Below are positions 1 through 9,576 of a stretch of 64,000 nt of DNA, in pieces; the stretch's first letter is position 1; the number at the start of each line of letters is the position of its first letter. The notes beneath the pieces are model-generated. The model had not been told where the DNA came from. It saw only the letters and a program-made list of their open reading frames with translations, and did no database searches. Both the position numbers and the translations under genes were made by a program. The stretch covers positions 4,650,001 to 4,714,000 of the forward strand of contig CP079215.1 of the NCBI GenBank assembly GCA_019316985.1. The letters are read 5' to 3'. The stretch comes from Paraniabella defluvii. Its GTDB lineage: Bacteria > Bacteroidota > Bacteroidia > Chitinophagales > Chitinophagaceae.

Positions 1-61
1 CCCAATAAATACGGTTTTTTAAAAAAGTTTTTGCATTTTTGCATAAACCTGCCTTGATCTA

Positions 62-816
62 ATGAAGATGAACATTTATAACTCCCTATTGGAAAAGAAG
101 AAGAATGTGCAGAAGTCTTTTGTTGTGCTCATTGATCCTGACGGGGTAACAGCATCTTCTCTCGAAAAACTCATCCGGTTATCATTAAAAACCCGGGTAG
201 ATTACTTTTTGTTGGTGGTAGTTTGGTTATTTCCAATCACTTAGATGAAGTAATACAACAAATAAAGGCCAGCTGTGATATACCGGTGATCCTTTTTCCG
301 GGTAGTCCGTCCCAGGTTAGCAAATATGCCGATGCGTTGCTGTATCTTTCTCTTATTTCAGGTAGAAATCCCGAATTACTGATAGGCCAGCATGTGGTGT
401 CGGCTCCTTTTGTGAAAAAGAGCGGGCTGGAAATAATGCCTACCGGCTATATTGTGGTAGATGGGGGCGCCTACCACGGTGTCTTATAAGTAATGCGGCG
501 CCCGTGCCTTCTGATAAAAACGAAATTGCCATGTGCACAGCTATGGCCGGCGAAATGCTGGGCATGAAGCTGATTTACATGGACGCAGGTAGTGGCGCCA
601 AAATGCCTATCAGCGAAAGCATGATACAAGCGGTGGCGCAAAATGTAGAGGCCCCGCTTATTATTGGGGTGGCATAACCGATCCCGAAAAAGCTTACCTC
701 AACTGTAAGGCGGGTGCAGATGTAGTGGTGGTGGGCAATGCCATTGAAAAGATCCGGCACTCATTGCTGAAATGAGCGAGGCCATCCATTCTTCTTCGGT
801 TAATATCAATCAATAA
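62..816 (+). CDS. Geranylgeranylglyceryl phosphate synthase, PcrB-like (frameshifted)
   Basis: Predicted TIM-barrel prenyltransferase that joins a polyprenyl diphosphate to glycerol-1-phosphate, giving an ether lipid precursor. Family signatures are visible in successive frames: FVVLIDPDG near residue 20, VILFPGSPSQVS, MAGEMLGMKLIYMDAGSGA, and AGADVVVVGNAIEKDP near the C terminus. About 252 residues are recovered, the usual length for the Bacteroidetes form. Single missing bases near 213 (restoring DYFLVGGSLV), 470-490, 665 (restoring PLIIGGGITDPEKAY) and 748 break the reading frame; all lie in short runs of one base. ATG 62 is chosen because it opens the conserved N terminus; ATG 68 is an alternative. 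It stands alone, with 149 bases to the next gene. The family call is firm. The physiological lipid made by bacterial members is less certain. Confidence 0.88.
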
Positions 817-950
817 TCCAGCACTGGTAAACCTGGCGGTGCAAATGTGAGCGGCTGTAAATAAGTTGTTACTTGTGAGGCTGATACGCGCCTAGTCTGG
901 CTGATGCAGAACAAATCATCTGTTTCCCTGTTAAACATTTAATAATTAAA

Positions 951-956
951 GGAGGT
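951..956 (+). promoter_or_regulatory. Strong Shine-Dalgarno GGAGGT
   Basis: GGAGGT ends ten bases before ATG 966. Most genes in this window have only A-rich leaders, as is usual in Bacteroidetes, so a clear Shine-Dalgarno here is unusual. It fixes the start of the flavin oxidoreductase gene. Confidence 0.7.
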
Positions 957-965
957 TCTGAAACT

Positions 966-1994
966 ATGGAATTAGGAATTGGAATGTTTGGCGATCTGCA
1001 TATAGATGCCAGTGGAAAGCCGCAGCCTGCACAACAACGTTTACAGGAAATTATAGAGGAAGTAAAATTGATGGACCAGGTAGGTCTTGACTTTTATGGT
1101 ATCGGGGAGCACCACCGTCCTGATTACGCGGTTTCAGCACCGGAAATAGTATTGGCTGCTGCATCAACAGTCACTAACAATATAAAGCTGGGTAGTGCGG
1201 TTTCTGTGCTAAGTTCTTCCGACCCGGTAAAGTTGTACCAGAGCTTCGCCACTGTTGATTTAATTTCAAATGGCCGTGCGGAACTGATGGCCGGCAGAGG
1301 TAGTTTTATTGAGTCTTTTCCGCTTTATGGACAAGACCTGGAGAATTATGACGCTTTATTCGACGAAAAGCTAAGGTTGTTGTTGCAGATAAACCGGCAG
1401 AACCCTATTTCCTGGAAAGGGAAGTTTCGTCCTGAACTAAATAAACAGTTGGTTTTGCCTCGTGCTGTAAACGACCAGTTGAAGATTTGGGTTGCTGTAG
1501 GCGGCACCCTGAATCCGTGGTGCGAGCAGCAACGCTGGGATTACCGGTGATGTTTGCCATTATAGGTGGAAACCCTGCACAGTTTAAACCGTTGTTCGAC
1601 TATTACAAAGATATTTACGAGCAATCAGGGCACGACATGGCTCGATTTGAAGTAGGGGTTCATGTTCATGCTTTTTTGGAGACGATAGCAAAGAGGTGGG
1701 AGAGTACTATTACCCTTTGTATGCTGCCCAAATGGATCGTGTTGGCCGTTCGCGTGGCTGGCCTCCGTACCAGCGCGCGCAATTCGACCGCGGCCGGGCT
1801 AAAGGAGGGCACCTGATAATTGGCGATGTAAATGAGTCGGTAGACAAGATACTGGAATTACACGACTTGTTCGGACTCACCCGCTTTTCTGCACATATGG
1901 ATGTGGGAGCCCCTCGCACGAACGGATGATGAAGTCTATTGAAGTATTCGGAACCAAGATTGCCCCTAAGGTACGGGAAGCATTAAAAAAGTAG
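966..1994 (+). CDS. LLM-class flavin-dependent oxidoreductase (frameshifted)
   Basis: Luciferase-like monooxygenase fold, expected to use reduced FMN or F420-type flavin in the cytoplasm; the substrate is unknown. The N terminus (MELGIGMFGDLH), the GEHHRPDYAVSAPEIVLAA segment near residue 50, the LGSAVSVLSSSDPVKLYQ block and the ELMAGRGSF block are typical of the subgroup annotated as LLM flavin-dependent oxidoreductase. After repair the protein is about 343 residues, full length for the family. Missing single bases near 1507 (C), 1685 (T), 1697 (G) and 1910 (C) split it; each repair joins matching family sequence, for example GTPESVVRAATLGLPVMF. It is preceded by a strong ribosome binding site and faces a convergent methyltransferase gene 18 bases downstream. 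The exact reaction cannot be told from sequence. Confidence 0.88.
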
Positions 1995-2012
1995 CACCAC
2001 TACCCGTAAAAG

Positions 2013-2715
2013 CTATTTGATACCGCCGAAAGCAGCAAAGCAAAGATTTTTGTGCAACACTTCAACTGTTTGGAAACCTACCTGCTTCATTAAATTTAAT
2101 TGATAGGTTACCGATCGGGGAGAGTCTTCCTTAGCTATATAATCCAGTACCTTCTGGCGGTTTCTTTACCGCCGAAACTTTCCAGGTAATCTCCGTATTT
2201 GTTCCAGATATAGCTGGTCAGCTTCTCATTATCCTGGGTTACCAGGTCGCTGATCATAAGGCATCCGCCCGGTTTAAGCAGGCCATACAATTTCGTGAAA
2301 GTGTGGGTCCAGTCTTCATCATCGCGTAAGTGATGCAATACGGCTCCCGCCAGAATGATGTCGTAACTATTAGGTGCCAGGGGTAGCTCCGTATATCTCC
2401 CTGTCGGGTTTCAACGTTTCCCGCCGTTTGTGCAGAAACCCTCTCAAAGGCTTTGCTTAGCATAGGCTGGCTCAGGTCAACAAGAGTGCAATGCAGGCCG
2501 GGTAACTTGGAAAGCATCTTCAATGTATAGTTGCCCGCGCCACAACCAATATCCAGCAAATGCGTTGCATCAGGCGCTATGTTTTTAGCGGCCTCGGTAA
2601 TCAGCTCCAGTGAAATGGTGGCGTCGATAGTAGATTGCTGACCGGTTTCCAGGTTGGAAAACCTTTCCACGTCGTTATCAAAACGCTCGCGTATTTCTGC
2701 AATAGTTGACTTCAT
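2013..2715 (-). CDS. Class I SAM-dependent methyltransferase (frameshifted)
   Basis: Cytoplasmic methyltransferase of the Rossmann class I type. Motif I (HLLDIGCGAGNYT) lies near residues 55-67, followed by the acidic strand end LVDLSQPML and the later LLKPGGCLMISD segment after the active-site region LHHLRDDEDW. The gene reads MKSTIAEIRERFDND at the start and ends CFAAFGGIK, a common ending for this subgroup. Repaired length is about 235 residues, normal. Breaks fall near 2380 and 2155, the latter restoring GKETARKVLDYIAKEDSPRS. The gene lies 73 bases downstream of the FMN reductase on the same strand, so the two may be cotranscribed. The methyl acceptor is not identifiable. Confidence 0.85.
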
Positions 2716-2788
2716 AACTCTTTTTTAAAGGAGACACTTAGCTTGAACAATGATCCCGGCGCCACCTTAAGGGGTTGGGAAAATTAAA

Positions 2789-3333
2789 TTATTTAGATGC
2801 AATCTTTTCTGCCAGCCACAGATATTCTGATGCAAAGTTGTGAATGCTTTTTTTTCAAAAGCAGGATCCAGCAAATCACCATTTTCATCGATCTTCTTAT
2901 CAATAGTAGGAATAACCAGCAGCTGGGGCAAACCACCGTAAAAAGTCCGGCACCTAACAAAATCAATTGCTGTGCTGCTCTCATGCCTCCAAAGCCTCCG
3001 TTGGAAGCGGTAACTACTCCCAGTGTTTTATGCAGTTGTTTAGGAAATGATCAACCAGGTTTTTAAAGAAGGAGAGTAACTGCCGTTATATTCAGGCGTA
3101 ACAAAAATAAAGGCATCTGCTTTAAATACGCGCTCAAACAATGGTTTCCATGGTTCAGGCGTATTGTCGATAGAGTTGAATACTTTCTCAACCCAGGGCA
3201 ACTGGTGCTCGCGGCAGTCGATAATGCCAACATGATGCTCCGTATTTTTCTCGAACCATTTCTGTACTGCATATGCAGCTCTTACGGTTAGGCTCTGCGG
3301 GCGCGGGCTGCCGGATATTATTTCGATGTTCAT
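2789..3333 (-). CDS. NADPH-dependent FMN reductase family protein (frameshifted)
   Basis: Flavodoxin-fold NAD(P)H:flavin or quinone reductase. The phosphate-binding loop ISGSPRPQSLT is at residues 5-15 and the flavin-site segment FIFVTPEYNGSYSPSLK is near residues 75-91. A later frame gives TLGVVTASNGGFGGMRAAQQL, also a family hallmark, and the C terminus runs to LWLAEKIASK. Repaired length is about 182 residues, as expected. Frameshifts lie near 3050 and 2920. The start at 3333 is the first ATG before the P-loop; a longer reading upstream has no family similarity. It is probably soluble and involved in redox cycling or detoxification; its partner is unknown. Confidence 0.85.
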
Positions 3334-3541
3334 TAAATCAAAGTTTAAAAATAACAGCGAAGTAAAGCAATTGTTGGCAATCTTGGCGTGCAGGCGGCGG
3401 TATGTGCCGACATATTTTTTCCGACGAGGTATTACGCCATAGTACTGAATACACCAATTCTGATAATTTAAAAAGTTATTGAACAGGGATGCCATTATTT
3501 TAGGGGTATTAATGCTTATTTTCGGTTTTAAAATGGGCTAT

Positions 3542-4569
3542 ATGATGAACCGTAAGCGTTTTTTACAGTTAGGTGCTTTTACCGGGATAGCAACTTCTTT
3601 ATTAGGAAGGAAAGTTCATGCACAGCATGTGGGTAAAATGAGCGGACCTGTAGTAGTATCTACCTGGGATGCGGGTTTAAGGGCCAACAAAGGAGCATGG
3701 GAGATATTGGGTAAAGGCGGTAATGCATTGGATGCCGTTGAAAAAGGCGTAATGGTTACCGAAGACGAGATTAACTGTTGCGTAGGGTTGGGTGCCAACC
3801 CTGATAGAGATGGCTTTGTAACACTGGATGCCTGCATCATGGACCATCGCTTCAATTGTGGCAGCGTTGCATTTCTGGAGCGGATTAAGCATCCTGTGTC
3901 GGTGGCCCGCCGTGTAATGGAGAAAACACCGCATGTGATGCTGGTGGGTAGCGGAGCGCAGCAATTTGCCATTGCCGAGGGCTTTCCGCTGGAGTCGCCC
4001 GATCTATCGCCAGACGCCAAAAAAGCTTACCAGGAATGGCTGAAAAGTGCGAAATATGAACCTCAGATTAATCGGGAAAACTTAGAGAATAAAGGCCACG
4101 GCCCTTTTGCGCCATCACAAATTAATGGTGAGTGGAACCATGATACAATTGGTATGGTAGCCATTGATGCCCAGGGCCAGCTGGGAGGAAGCTGCACTAC
4201 CAGCGGTATGGGGTTTAAGATGCGGGGGCGCCTGGGCGATTCGCCTATTATAGGCGCCGGGCTTTACGTAGATGGAGATGTAGGCGCCTGCACAGCAACC
4301 GGGCAGGGGAGGACGTGATACGTGTAGCGGGATCGCATACAGTGGTGGAAATGATGCGCCAGGGATACGGACCGGAAATGGCCTGCCGGAAAGTAGTGGA
4401 ACGGATCGTTAAAATAAAGGGCGCCGATGTGCATAAAATACAGGTAGCTTTTCTGGCTATTAACAAGCACGGTGTAGTGGGCGCTTTTGCCATTCATAAA
4501 GGCTTTAGTTATGCATTGAAAACAAATACAACCGAGAAATTGGTAACAGCCAACAGCTGGTTTAAGTGA
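3542..4569 (+). CDS. N4-(beta-N-acetylglucosaminyl)-L-asparaginase, glycosylasparaginase (one frameshift)
   Basis: Ntn-hydrolase of the T2 family that cleaves the GlcNAc-Asn bond left after N-glycoprotein breakdown. The N terminus (NRKRFLQLGAFTG) resembles a twin-arginine signal with an R-K pair, followed by HAQ, so periplasmic export is likely. Family segments STWDAGLRANKGAW, ALDAVEKG, CCVGLGANPDRDG and DACIMD are present. The autocatalytic nucleophile is the Thr in HDTIGMVAID, codon 4145-4147. One missing G near 4305 separates the last 84 codons, where GEDVIRVAGSHTVVEMMRQG resumes the family sequence. Total length is about 342 residues, normal for the bacterial enzyme. ATG 3542 or 3545 is preferred over an upstream in-frame ATG at 3479 because it directly precedes the signal. 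The link to the glycan locus at 12-60 kb is only functional inference. Confidence 0.9.
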
Positions 4570-4579
4570 TGGAGAGACG

Positions 4580-4660
4580 TAGTGAATAGTAAATAGTGAG
4601 TAGTAAATAGTAAATAGTAAATAGTGAGTAGTAAATAGTGAATAGGGAATAGGGAATGGG
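4580..4660. repeat. Degenerate heptanucleotide tandem repeat
   Basis: About eleven tandem 7-base units alternate between TAGTAAA-like and TAGTGAG-like forms directly after the glycosylasparaginase stop, ending in AATAGGG units. It lies 16 bases before the chosen cutC start. The repeat has no stable hairpin and no coding potential that I trust. It may have arisen by slipped-strand replication. Confidence 0.8.
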
Positions 4661-4675
4661 GATAGGGTGGGATAA

Positions 4676-5442
4676 ATGGTGACATTAAATATAATAGGAG
4701 TATATGGAGCTGGGATATATATTGAAATTGCCACATCAGATTTTGAATCTACCAGGAGCGCAGTTGCGGGAGGTGCCGACCGTATAGAGCTTTGTGCTAA
4801 TTTGGGAGAAGGCGGTACTACTCAATCTTACGGGGTAATAAAAAATGCAGAGAAAGTTTTGATGTAAAGCTCTACCCGATCATACGGGTGAGAGGTGGAG
4901 ACTTCTTTTATACCGATGAGGAGTTTGAGTGCATGAGGTATGATGCCCTGCTGTGTAAAGACCTGGGATGTGATGGCGTGGTGATCGGTTTCTTGAACAG
5001 GGATGCATCTATTGATATAAAAAGAACGGCGCAGCTGGTGGAGGCCGTATATCCTCTTGGTGTTACATTTCATCGTGCTTTCGATCGTTGCCGGGCGCCG
5101 TTTGAGGCATTGGAGCAGTTGATCAATATTGGCTGCGAGCGGATTTTAACAAGCGGTCAGCAACTCACCGCTCCCGAAGGAGCAGGATTAATAGCCGAAC
5201 TGAATAAGGTAGCTAACGGTCGTATAAAAATAATGCCGGGAAGCGGTGTGAGGGCCGGCAACGTGATGGAGTTGGCTGCACAAACCCAATGTAAGGAATT
5301 TCATACCTCTCTTCGTGAATTAAAAGAAAGTAGCATGACTTTTTTTCCTCCGGCTTTTGAAAATAATAAGGAAAATAATCATTATAGCGTTGATACAGAG
5401 GCGGTAAAAACGATGAAAAATGTTTTGAACGCTCTTTTATAA
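4676..5442 (+). CDS. cutC: Copper homeostasis protein CutC (frameshifted)
   Basis: TIM-barrel protein of the CutC family, cytoplasmic; its role in copper handling is traditional but disputed. The N-terminal block IEIATSDFESTRSAVAGGADRIELCANLGEGG is shown in part by EIATSDFE and GADRIELCANLGEGG. Later come VRGGDFFYTDEE, LGCDGVVIGFLN, VTFHRAFDRC, RILTSGQ and IMPGSGVRAGN, all typical. A missing A in the A-run near 4850 breaks the frame; repair reads KNCRESFDVKLYPIIRVRGG. Length is about 250 residues. The start is uncertain: the family usually begins a few residues before EIATSDFE, and an ATG at 4704 in another frame may be the real one if a further base is missing. Confidence 0.9.
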
Positions 5443-5475
5443 AAGTGCTTCCAGTCATTTTTATTTCACTTCAAG

Positions 5476-6247
5476 CTATAAGACAATATTTATCTGTGTA
5501 CCTTTTCCTATTTGGCTGGTAAGCTCATAAGTAGCTCCGATTGTTTTAGCCCTGCTTTCCATATTAATCAGTCCTATACCCGATTTTTCAGTTTCCTGCG
5601 TATCAAATCCCTTACCGGTGTCTGTAATAGTAATTTTTAGTTGTTCGCCTTGCTTTTTACAATTATATGAATATCGCTACCTGAAGCATGCTTGGTGGCA
5701 TTGCTGACGGCTTCCTGAACAATTCGAAACAAAATGATTTCTTTGCGGGGATCTAACTGTAAAGGCTCGTCAATTGTTTGAAGTGTAGCCCGGCATATGC
5801 CTAGCTTATTAATTTTAGACAGCTCCAGTCTTAATGAAGCAATAAAGCCCACCTGGCTTATTTTGTCGCCCAACAGCGTTTGCGATATATGACGTATATC
5901 CTGGAGGCTATTGGAAATGATTTCCCGGCAGGTTTGCAGTTTGGTGTTTTGTTGCTGGCCGCCTTCCTGCATCAGCAGGTTGAGGTAAATGGTTGCGGCC
6001 GATAATTGTTGGCCTACATTATCATGTAGTTCCCTGCTAATGTCGTCAAAAGCCTTCTCCTGTATTTCTATGGTACTGTTTAAAAGATCTTCATTGAATT
6101 TTGTCTGTAATAGTTGCTTTTCCCTGGAATTTTGTTGTTGTTTTTTGTAATAGGCCACTACAAAAAGATGATGAATCCTGCCAGTATGCCAAAAAGAAGA
6201 ATCCCGGTAAAAATGAAAACATATATTTCTGATACATTATTATTCAT
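5476..6247 (-). CDS. Sensor histidine kinase, HisKA_3/HATPase type, cassette B (frameshifted)
   Basis: Membrane histidine kinase of the NarX/DesK-like group that should phosphorylate a LuxR-type regulator. One N-terminal TM segment (VFIFTGILLFGILAGFIIFF, near residues 9-29) leads into a coiled linker. The dimerisation box ISRELHDNVGQQ carries the phospho-acceptor His near residue 76. The N box reads FRIVQEAVSNATKHA, and the G boxes appear after a frameshift near 5640 as DTGKGFDTQ and GIGLINMESRA. A second missing base near 6160 separates the TM segment. It overlaps the upstream TM gene by 8 bases and closes the seven-gene minus-strand operon. It is a clear paralog of the kinase at 8131-8913. 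Only one receiver gene is present for the two kinases. Confidence 0.88.
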
Positions 6248-6874
6248 TTTGTTTATGCCTGCTATCTAAATATATAGCAATTCCTGTAGTTATGTAATAT
6301 TGTATATTAAGCACATAGGTTATATCTGATAACGTAAGCGTGCTGTTTTTGGTCTTTAAAAGAACATTATAAAAACTCCAGCAGAAAAAATTAAAAGTAA
6401 ACAATACTAATGTAGAGGTATTATACCAGAATAATCCTTGTTTCAGCAAAGGTTGTTCACCGGTATTTTGTAATATGTTTTTGAATAAAAGCAAAGCACA
6501 TAATACGTATGCAATATTTGCCGGTAGCATGGCATTCGTGGGCACTGTCCATACATTCTGAAAAAAAGCAAGATTAATGATGGTAAATAGCGCAAATACA
6601 ACCCAGGACCAGGAAATTATTGCAGTTGACTTTTTTAGATAACTCAAATAAAACGTGGTGATGAAAAAATATTGCAGGGGCTGGTAAATATGGTAAGGCG
6701 GACAGCTGTTTCTGAACTCTTTAATAAAAATACGTGTTATCGACTCACTGATAAAAGTAATCAACAAAAAGATAGTTAAAACCTTGTAGGGACTACTCAG
6801 TTTTTAAAGTTATAAAGCCCTACCAAAAAACCCGTAAGTAAAATCAGCAGATATATCAGAAACCTTGTAGTCAT
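6240..6874 (-). CDS. Multi-TM membrane protein, cassette B (frameshifted)
   Basis: Hydrophobic protein of about 212 residues with five to six predicted TM segments; I recognise no named family. It begins MTTRFLIYLLILLTGFLVG and, after a missing base near 6795, continues through FALFTIINLAFFQ, NIAYVLCALLLF and LVLFTFNFFCWSFYNVLL. It is a paralog of the membrane protein at 8883-9561: both carry a C-terminal stretch built as F-W/Y-Y-N/A, a TM, a short S-T-L-x-L loop and a final TM. It overlaps the upstream small gene by 4 bases (ATGA) and the downstream kinase by 8, so translation is probably coupled. It may be the sensory input for the adjoining short-TM kinase; this is inference from gene order. 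Confidence 0.7.
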
Positions 6875-7451
6875 GGTTGTTGTCTTAATGAAGAACTATC
6901 TTGTGGTTCAGGTTCTCCACAGCGTTCAGGGCAGGGATCGGTACTGTCATAAAAGTCACCCTTATCCTCAACAACTTCATCTGTACCACCGGACAGGCTT
7001 CTGACTTTTGCATTATTAGATCCGGCTTTTCCGGGTACTGTTCCCCGAATAACGAGTGTTAAGGCCTGGCTTTTGTTCTTATCATAAGGTTCGGTTTTGC
7101 CAAAATAGACACTGTATCCTACAATATTAGCTGTTTTGTCAATTTTTCTGATAGACTCATCGAGCCCTTTCAGCGTTTCCCTGGATATCCAGAAACCCCG
7201 AAGCGTGGTTTTTCCGTCTTTTGTTACCAGTTTATAAGCGTCGCCTAAAGAATCCTGCGAGCTGAGATAGTTTGTAATATACGTGTCGGCTGTTTCTTTA
7301 TTAATTGGTGCTGCCTGTGTAGGAACGGGATCGGAGTTTCTATGATTCTTTTTCTTACCTGATCATAGACATAAAATATCAGAAAACCCAACAGTATCAG
7401 GAATAGGTAAAATGGAATACGTCTTACTGAAAGCGTTTCATTTTGGGCCAT
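6871..7451 (-). CDS. Membrane-anchored protein with C-terminal cysteine pair, cassette B (frameshifted)
   Basis: About 194 residues after repair of a missing base near 7335. A TM anchor (IPFYLFLILLGFLIFYVYD, residues 12-30) is followed by a linker and a domain containing GFWISRETLKGLDESIRK, SVYFGKTEPYDKNK and LTLVIRGTVPG. It ends with the short motif DPCPERCGEPEPQ. The same order (ETIERLL, a central beta-rich stretch and CPYPPGC) is seen in the smaller protein at 9577-9843, so the two look paralogous, this one having gained a TM anchor. The stop overlaps the start of the next TM gene by 4 bases. Function unknown; paired cysteines could bind metal or form a disulfide. Confidence 0.7.
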
Positions 7452-7499
7452 ATTGTTAAATTTTAAATTGCGGTAAATGTATATATTTAAAAGATAGGA

Positions 7500-8144
7500 T
7501 TACAATTTTACTAACTCTTTTCTTAATGCTTCAAGGCAAAGCCCTACGCGACTCTGTACATTGAATTTTTTGAACAGCGCTTCCCGGTAGCCATCAATAG
7601 TACGTTCGCTTAGGTTCATTTCGGCCGCAATTTGCTTATAGGTGAGCTCGCTGCAGGCATGTTGCAAAAAGATCATCTCTTTTGGGCTCAACAGGGGCTC
7701 GTCTTTTTCATCTGCCTTCATTAAAATACGCCGGAAATTAATGTTTCCGGCATCAGCATTGTAATAACCCTTTTTATTGATTTCCTCCAGCGCTTTCTCT
7801 AATTCGTTGGGATGTGTGTCTTTTAAAAGATAACCGCAGCAACCAGCCTTAAACATGGAAATAATAGCATGATCATCTGCGTTCATAGATAAAGCGACAG
7901 GTTTGATCTGCGGGTAATTTTCCGAAAGCCATTTGGCGGTTTCAATGCCATTCATCACCGGCATATTCACATCTATCAGTATAATTTCGGGTAATTCTTT
8001 TTTGTTTTTAATTTTCTCCTGCAGATCCCTGCCATTAGAGGCTTCAAGAATTACTTCGTATACCTTGAAACTCTCCAACATAAGGCTTAACGATTTTAAA
8101 AAGAGCTGGTGATCGTCTACAAGACCTATTTTAGTTTTCATCAT
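7500..8144 (-). CDS. Response regulator, NarL/LuxR family
   Basis: Intact 214-residue cytoplasmic two-component regulator. The receiver domain (residues about 4-122) has the acidic pair DD at 10-11, the phosphorylation Asp58 in IILIDVNMP, and the conserved Lys in GYLLKD. A LuxR-type helix-turn-helix follows (about 148-210), with LSPKEMIFLQHACSELTYKQIA and the recognition segment NLSERTIDGYREALFKKF. It overlaps the upstream kinase by 14 bases, so it is its likely partner. It lies between two paralogous kinase cassettes and may serve both. The palindrome at 9904-9923 is a candidate site for autoregulation. Confidence 0.95.
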   Translation of the reverse strand: MMKTKIGLVDDHQLFLKSLSLMLESFKVYEVILEASNGRDLQEKIKNKKELPEIILIDVNMPVMNGIETAKWLSENYPQIKPVALSMNADDHAIISMFKAGCCGYLLKDTHPNELEKALEEINKKGYYNADAGNINFRRILMKADEKDEPLLSPKEMIFLQHACSELTYKQIAAEMNLSERTIDGYREALFKKFNVQSRVGLCLEALRKELVKL

Positions 8145-8913
8145 TTTCTGAAGTTTGGGGTATTACAATAACAACACTGGTTCCTTTTTCAGAGGAGGTA
8201 TACTCGATGGTGCCTCCCAAAAGCCTGGTACGGTATTGCATATTTTTTAATCCCATTCCTTTATTTTCTTTGTTTTTAAACCCTGTGCCATCATCCGCAA
8301 TAGTTATTTGCGCATCAGCACCTTTTTTGTAAAAATAAATATCTACTACCTTACAATGGCTATGTTTTAAGGCATTTTGCACCGCTTCCTGTATAATTCT
8401 GAAAAGAATGATCTGTTTAGTGGATGGGAGTGCCGGCTCAGCATGAATATGTAAATGGGCGCTTATGGCACTTCCGGTATTAACCCGTATTACCTCGGCC
8501 TTTAGATTTTCAAGCAGATTGAACTGCGAAAGCCAGTCCTTATCGAGCGATTTGGACAAAGAGCGCAGTTCGTTGATGGCTTTTCCCAGTGTTGCATTAG
8601 CAGTTAGCAGTGTATCCGGCGGTTTGGGTAAACTTCGTTCGGCCAGTCCAATCAGCATCCGTGATGTACTTAACAACTGCCCTACATTATCGTGCAGTTC
8701 TTTGCCAATTTGCGAAAAGGTTTGTTCCTGCACTTCTATCTGTGAGCGTAGCAACTGGCTATTGAAATCTTCTTCCAGCAGTCGTTTTTCTTTCAGATGC
8801 TTGTAATCTCTGCGTTTGTAGGCCATTAATAGAACAACTATAAATAAAGTGATTAAAAGAAGGAAGACTGAAGCACCTAATATTACGACAATATCGTTCG
8901 ATAATTTTTGCAT
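8131..8913 (-). CDS. Sensor histidine kinase, HisKA_3/HATPase type, cassette A
   Basis: Intact 260-residue kinase. One TM segment spans residues about 9-31 (VVILGASVFLLLITLFIVVL), with almost no periplasmic part. The dimerisation box is IGKELHDNVGQLL with the phospho-acceptor His74. The N box is FRIIQEAVQNALKHSH (about 165-180), and the ATP-lid boxes are ADDGTGFK and GMGLKNMQYR. With no extracellular domain of its own, it probably depends on the multi-TM protein encoded just upstream for its signal. It shares 14 bases with the response regulator gene, so coupled translation is likely. It is paralogous to the kinase at 5476-6247. Confidence 0.95.
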   Translation of the reverse strand: MQKLSNDIVVILGASVFLLLITLFIVVLLMAYKRRDYKHLKEKRLLEEDFNSQLLRSQIEVQEQTFSQIGKELHDNVGQLLSTSRMLIGLAERSLPKPPDTLLTANATLGKAINELRSLSKSLDKDWLSQFNLLENLKAEVIRVNTGSAISAHLHIHAEPALPSTKQIILFRIIQEAVQNALKHSHCKVVDIYFYKKGADAQITIADDGTGFKNKENKGMGLKNMQYRTRLLGGTIEYTSSEKGTSVVIVIPQTSENDEN

Positions 8914-9561
8914 AAGATGCCATAGCTGATGTACAGGCTACAAATAAATAAAAGAATATTGTGAAAGCGCCATAAAGCCCCAGCGTGCTGCTGCTGGTAT
9001 CTATTACATACTTGTAGGATATAAATATAAAGAATGCTCCGGCATAATAGGTGAATATACCCACTACACACCAAAAATACTGGTTTCGGGAATACTTACT
9101 TCCTCATGGGTATTGATGAGCTTGGAATAGAAAAAGTACAGACTCAGCGCTACAATGACAATGCTTTCGAAAGCCGAGCTCCCCGAACTGAATTGTGAAA
9201 TTCCATCTCCGTTTATGATCAGCAGTATTGAAACAGCGGCATATGAAATTAAGGCGGCGTACATTACCTGAGGCCTGCAATGCAGCAGGTATTTTAAAAA
9301 GAGCGTCAAAATAATAAGAAAAGATGCGGTGGCATTGAGCTTATATACCCAATAATTGTTTTGCAGGAGAATGAATTTTCTGGGAACAGGCAGGCGTTCA
9401 ATAATGGAAGCTGTACAGTTACAGATCAATTGAATCAGGCAGAAGATAAGAATTAACTGCATTTCTTTAGAAAGTACTTTCTTATTTCTTAAAAGAAACA
9501 CAACTGCTACGGCAGGGCCAACAGTATCCAGTATGTTTAATATTTGGGAGAGGAATTTCAC
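8883..9561 (-). CDS. Multi-TM membrane protein, cassette A (frameshifted)
   Basis: About 226 residues with six probable TM segments, among them VGPAVAVVFLLR, LILIFCLIQLICNC, ASFLIILTLFLKYLL, YAALISYAAVSILLII and IVIVALSLYFFYSK. Missing bases near 9070 and 8950 split the C terminus; the repaired end reads GVVGIFTYYAGAFFIFISYK then NILLFICSLYISYGILC. These segments match the layout of the TM protein at 6240-6874, supporting paralogy. If this C-terminal frame is right, the gene overlaps the kinase start by 31 bases; the other frame would run further into the kinase gene. No named family was recognised. Confidence 0.65.
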
Positions 9562-9576
9562 GCTGATTATCTCGGA

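Noticed and set aside
40..61. A canonical TTTG/TAnnTTTG promoter before the first gene
   Set aside because: T-rich and TTTTTG-like segments are present, but spacing and the TA of the -7 box do not fit.
62..816. Treating the frameshifted genes (for example the PcrB-like synthase) as pseudogenes
   Set aside because: All breaks that I checked are single-base losses in runs, equally dense in all kinds of genes, and catalytic residues are intact.
3616..4020. Open frame of 134 codons on the minus strand inside the glycosylasparaginase gene
   Set aside because: Antisense to a gene with clear family motifs; its translation has no recognisable domain and the composition of a shadow frame.
4264..4734. 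Minus-strand open frame of 156 codons with repeated IHYLL-like residues
   Set aside because: The repeated residues are simply the heptanucleotide array translated; the rest is antisense to the glycosylasparaginase gene.
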